Part shown: positions 60,787 to 64,000 of the stretch, piece by piece | How positions within the stretch are numbered: position 1 is the first letter of the stretch | Layout of the letters: each line of letters starts with the position of its first letter | Source of the DNA: Anoplolepis gracilipes | Taxonomy: Eukaryota > Arthropoda > Insecta > Hymenoptera > Formicidae | Length of the DNA: 64,000 nucleotides | Reading direction: 5' to 3' | NCBI RefSeq assembly: GCF_047496725.1 | Contig: NC_132971.1 | Coordinates: forward strand, 2,808,501-2,872,500 | Position numbers and translations under genes: made by a program | Notes under the pieces: model-generated | The model's database searches: none | Seen by the model: only the letters and a program-made list of their open reading frames with translations | Told to the model about the DNA's origin: nothing

Positions 60787-63700
60787 GTAAATAATACGCA
60801 CTTATATATGTTATAAACTAAGTTTAAAAATAGCAACACGTGCCGATAACTTAGACTTGAAATACTATAATTATTTCACCTGTGTATAGTTTAAAGCAAA
60901 ATAATTAATCTTCACATTTTTGCATCGTTGCGAATCAAGTCAAAATATCCAATTAAATTGTATTTCTGGAAAAAACCCACAACGTTATGTGAACGTCATT
61001 CAACTTTATGCATATTTAGGGAATTTTTTGGTCTCCTATGGTGTAAAAAATGATCTACTTAGCGTGTCGTGATAAAGGAAGAAATGAGAAATCACTATGC
61101 GATTTTTTTTCTTTTCGGTAGCTGGCTGGCTGCACGGTGCTCGTTATAGGTGCCTGGTTGCTCCTGGAGCCCAGCAAGGGGCACATTCTTAATCTTTTCG
61201 TATCTGACGTCAAGCCGCACGAAACTATTAATCTGATAGCTTACAGCCTTCTCGGGCTCGGCTGCATCGTGCTTACCGTCGGCTTCTTCGGCTGTCGCGC
61301 CGCGCTACGCGGAAATCAATGCATCCTCGCCACCGTGAGTAAAATGACATTTTTACTGCCCACTTCGTCTCGACGCGCGTACCGTTATAGATCCGCGAGG
61401 GTCAAGGTCGGCGATGTTTTTATCGCCGTTAATTTTTTCGCAGTACATGAGCATGCTGGTCGCGCTCATCGTCACGGAACTGGTGACGGCGGCCATCGGC
61501 GGGTTGATGACTTTCCAGATCTTGTCAGATCTGGAAGAGAGGCTCACCAGCAAACTGGCGGTGAAATATGGTCACGATTCGACCAGCGATATCCCCTTCA
61601 GCCACAGCTTGGATTTTGCGCAGTACAAGGTGTCGCGTTAGAAGGGTTGATTCAATTAAATACTCATCTCGAGTTCTATGACGACATGTTTTTGAGAAAT
61701 CGTTGATGTTTTTTGTTATATTGTCCTTTTAGTATTTCCGAGAGGTTTTATTTTAATATAAATACACCTCTCGTACAATTTTTCAACTTATGACGTAAAT
61801 CTTTATTATGTATTTTATAATTGAAATTTTAATTTTAGTCTAGATTTATTTTCGCTGAAGATCGCATGCCATAATTATCTCAGTGCATGGCATTTGAGCG
61901 AAATGATATACTTTTTTTTGTTACTTTTTTCAGTTTTGTTGAAAGTTTGTATCTATGTTTGTTTATTTTTCCTGCAACGTATTACATATGAAATATTTTC
62001 TTGTGAATTATGTTTTATGCATGATGGGATTGCATGCGATGCTTTGTTAGAAATCATTCGTCCGACAAGACATTTCGCGATGGTTCGAAGAGCATATGGG
62101 TGATTCCATTGCAGTTTAATTGCTGTGGAATCCATGGCGACGATGATTACAATGGCACGGCTTGGTGGAGAGACGGTCAAATCTCGGGCAGCAGGAGACA
62201 GGTTCCTCTCACATGTTGTGTTCTCAAAAATTCCGAGGTATCTTATGCAATTGAATTGATTGTTCTTAGAATAATTGAATGAATCTTTAAAAAAATTGAA
62301 ATATGTAGTTAATAAAATAATTTTGAAAGTACAAATATAAGTTCACAAATGTTATGTGTGATATTGTTACTTGGACATCTTGTTTGAAACAAGTTATTAT
62401 GGATTTACAAGGCGCACCTATTAAATAACCATACTGAAGCTAAAATCAAATAAATTAATTTATTTTATTCAAAATATGTCCTTTCAGTATTAGTACAATA
62501 TTGGACATTAATCACTGACAATAAGTGGCTTGATTTTTGGAGACTCTCTTTCAAAATCATTTCAAGTATCCTCACAGCTTCGATTGTCGAAATGCTATTG
62601 TAGTGAATTTCTTTTATTTGAATTTTCAAAACAGATTTTTAGAAAGAGAAACCAGGTTGCTAAATCGAGCGAATATGGAGTAGATCAACGATTACGAGTA
62701 TTTCAAGTAATAAGTAATGTTTACATTCAATGTCCTTGTGTAAAATTTTACGAATCATGTACTTAGATTAGATATTTAGATTTTTCCACTAACATTCCCA
62801 TATTCGCATCAATTTTCAGAAACACACTTTTTCGATGAAAGATGTCGAAGCTCTTTTCGAACGTAAACAGCTTGAAAAGAGCTTCAACATCAAATTTCAT
62901 CGAAAAAGTGTACAAATTGCTCCTTGTCTGCTACATGTTTGGTTCCGTCTTTAAATTTTCTAAAAGATTTTTCCACTGAAAAACTTACATACATGATAGG
63001 CAATCATTCTGAAAAATCTCTTTCATACATTTCGCACGTTTGCGTCGCGTTTTCCCCAAGTTTTACATAGTACATGAAAATCTCACTCTCAATATGTTTT
63101 CACGATGAATCAAATTTTTATTGATTACGTCAATGGACATATTTCATGACGTGTACGTCTGATGATAATGAAACATTTATAGTTGATTGACTTAAAACAA
63201 AAAGCTTAAAGAAAGTTTGAAAACAGTGTCTTCCCCAAGTTTTACATAGTACTTGATATTCTCACTCTCAATATGTTTTCACGATGAATCAAATTTTTAT
63301 TGATTACGTCAATGGACATATTTCATGACGTGTACGTCTGATGATAATGAAAATTTATAGTTGATTGATCTGACTTAAAACAAAAAGCTTAAAGAAAGTT
63401 TGAAAACAGTGTCACTTTTTGATAGTTGATACACAAAAAGTTAAAAAAAAAATGAATCTGATTATTTAATAAACGCGCCTCGTATATAAATCAATATTTT
63501 TATTTCTTAAATAATTGTAACTTTTGAATTTACAAATTATTCATTACATCTCATTTTTCATTATCTATTTTAAATGTGTAATTAAAATTTATCATGGTAT
63601 ATATCATATGTATGTATGTATGTATAAATTTACTAATAGAATTGCACAGCAAATGCTTTTATTTTACAGAATAAAAATACAGGCAGCCCGATGAGTGTCG

Positions 63701-64000
63701 TTTCGAGAGTGTTTCACAAAAATGTGAGTAAAATGTCAATAACCAAGTGAACGCATGAATGTTATGTGAGTAACTTTTTGTCGCTGGTAGAACGAAAAAC
63801 CATGGCTACATCCACAACCGAAGGATGAGGCCGCGTGTCAAGTAGAAGACAAAGAAGGTCACGACGGATTCAGACACAAAGAAGTATACTTTATACTATA
63901 AAAATAATATTACCGCTGCTTATCACGTAGCTATATATTTCAATCGATACAATACATTTTCAGGGCTGCCTTGGAAAAGTTACGAACTGGTTACAGTGCG
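60739..64000 (+). CDS. Tetraspanin, 5' part (3' end beyond window)
   Basis: Seven exons join in phase 0: 60739-60786, 61122-61334, 61444-61629, 62115-62237, 63670-63723, 63791-63883 and 63964-64000 (cut). The 251 visible residues give a short cytoplasmic start (MKYLK), TM1 (about 5-32), the small extracellular loop, TM2 (about 52-75, followed by a FFGCRAALRGNQC inner loop), TM3 (88-112) and most of the large extracellular loop. That loop has the invariant CCG (152-154), a PLTCC motif (181-185), C224 and GC (240-241), a six-cysteine pattern. TM4 and the C-terminus are missing. Tetraspanins organise membrane microdomains by binding partner proteins; I cannot name the Drosophila orthologue. Typical family length is 200-350 residues, so only the last 30-60 residues should be missing. 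Confidence 0.9.
61122..61334 (+). CDS. Tetraspanin exon 2 (TM1 end, small loop, TM2)
   Basis: 71 codons from LAGCTVLVIGAWLLLE to CILAT. The GFFGC motif after TM2 is characteristic of the family. Donor GTGAGT at 61335. Confidence 0.92.
61444..61629 (+). CDS. Tetraspanin exon 3 (TM3, start of large loop)
   Basis: 62 codons, YMSMLVALIVTELVTAAIGG then LEERLTSKLAVKYG and LDFAQYK. Acceptor ttcgcag, donor GTGTCG, a weak donor consensus. Confidence 0.9.
62115..62237 (+). CDS. Tetraspanin exon 4 (CCG motif of large loop)
   Basis: 41 codons, FNCCGIHGDDDYNGTAWW to PLTCCVLKNSE. One N-glycosylation sequon (NGT). Donor GTATCT. Confidence 0.92.
62823..62912. repeat. 90-bp imperfect hairpin
   Basis: 'acactttttcgatgaaa' at the left is the exact complement of the right end, and 'gaagctcttttc' pairs with 'gaaaagagcttc' around a ~14-base loop. 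A stem of about 37 bp with a few mismatches. Could be a tiny MITE relic or a transcribed hairpin. Confidence 0.7.
63052..63413. repeat. Two-copy tandem repeat, ~180-bp unit
   Basis: Copies at 63052-63230 and 63231-63413 are nearly identical (a few substitutions and short indels), both starting 'ttccccaagttttacatagt' and ending 'aaaacagtgtc'. Confidence 0.9.
63670..63723 (+). CDS. Tetraspanin exon 5 (large loop)
   Basis: 18 codons, NKNTGSPMSVVSRVFHKN, phase 0. Acceptor tttacag, donor GTGAGT. A small exon without its own motif, supported by phase and splice signals. Confidence 0.75.
63791..63883 (+). CDS. Tetraspanin exon 6 (large loop)
   Basis: 31 codons including the fifth loop cysteine (AACQVED). 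Acceptor ctggtag, donor GTATAC. Confidence 0.75.
63964..64000 (+). CDS. Tetraspanin exon 7, cut by window end
   Basis: Visible part encodes GCLGKVTNWLQC with the GC that closes the large loop. Acceptor tttcag ends at 63963. Confidence 0.8.

Larger units (their letters stand above)
62238..63669 (+). other. Tetraspanin intron 4
   Basis: 1.4 kb; carries a hairpin-forming inverted repeat (62823-62912) and a two-copy tandem repeat (63052-63413). No nested gene. Confidence 0.7.

Noticed and set aside
1..64000. CRISPR arrays, prokaryotic operons, rRNA or tRNA genes
   Set aside because: Looked for and not seen; the repeats are microsatellites or foldback elements and the gene structure is eukaryotic.

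Overview
The window is eukaryotic, from an insect and probably a hymenopteran (an ant is my best guess). It is strongly AT-rich with scattered CpG-rich islands, short spliced exons with GT-AG introns, many microsatellites and several foldback elements. The taxonomic call is inference from base composition and from how closely the encoded proteins match arthropod families.

Layout. 1-7073 is AT-rich non-coding DNA with (TA)n tracts and one foldback MITE (5723-6117). 7074-8753, minus strand, holds an uninterrupted 559-codon reading frame. It encodes two tandem copies of a degenerate DDE-transposase-like (Tigger/Jerky/pogo class) domain, and in both copies the three catalytic acidic positions appear replaced by the same residues (V, S, T). 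8754-21071 has no gene I can support; it includes a near-perfect 1-kb palindrome made of two Penelope-like retroelement remnants (17396-18410) and CpG-rich stretches that may hold the non-coding first exon of the next gene.

21081-56873, plus strand, is a complete 21-exon gene for the insect orthologue of protocadherin-15 (Drosophila Cad99C). I could join every exon in phase to a 1578-residue protein: signal peptide, eleven cadherin repeats, a membrane-adjacent ferredoxin-like domain, one membrane helix and a 185-residue cytoplasmic tail ending in a PDZ ligand (TTEL). The stop codon overlaps a consensus splice donor, and a well-formed downstream exon (57405-57483) with its own polyadenylation signal could give a second C-terminus. 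Introns hold foldback elements, a TTAA-flanked piggyBac-like MITE and, in the 13.6-kb intron 5, several CpG-rich islands.

59230-64000, plus strand, holds the 5' part of a tetraspanin gene: a probable 5' UTR exon, then seven coding exons encoding TM1-TM3 and most of the large extracellular loop, cut off by the window end. The cadherin acts in microvilli and the tetraspanin in membrane organisation; nothing in the sequence shows that they work together.
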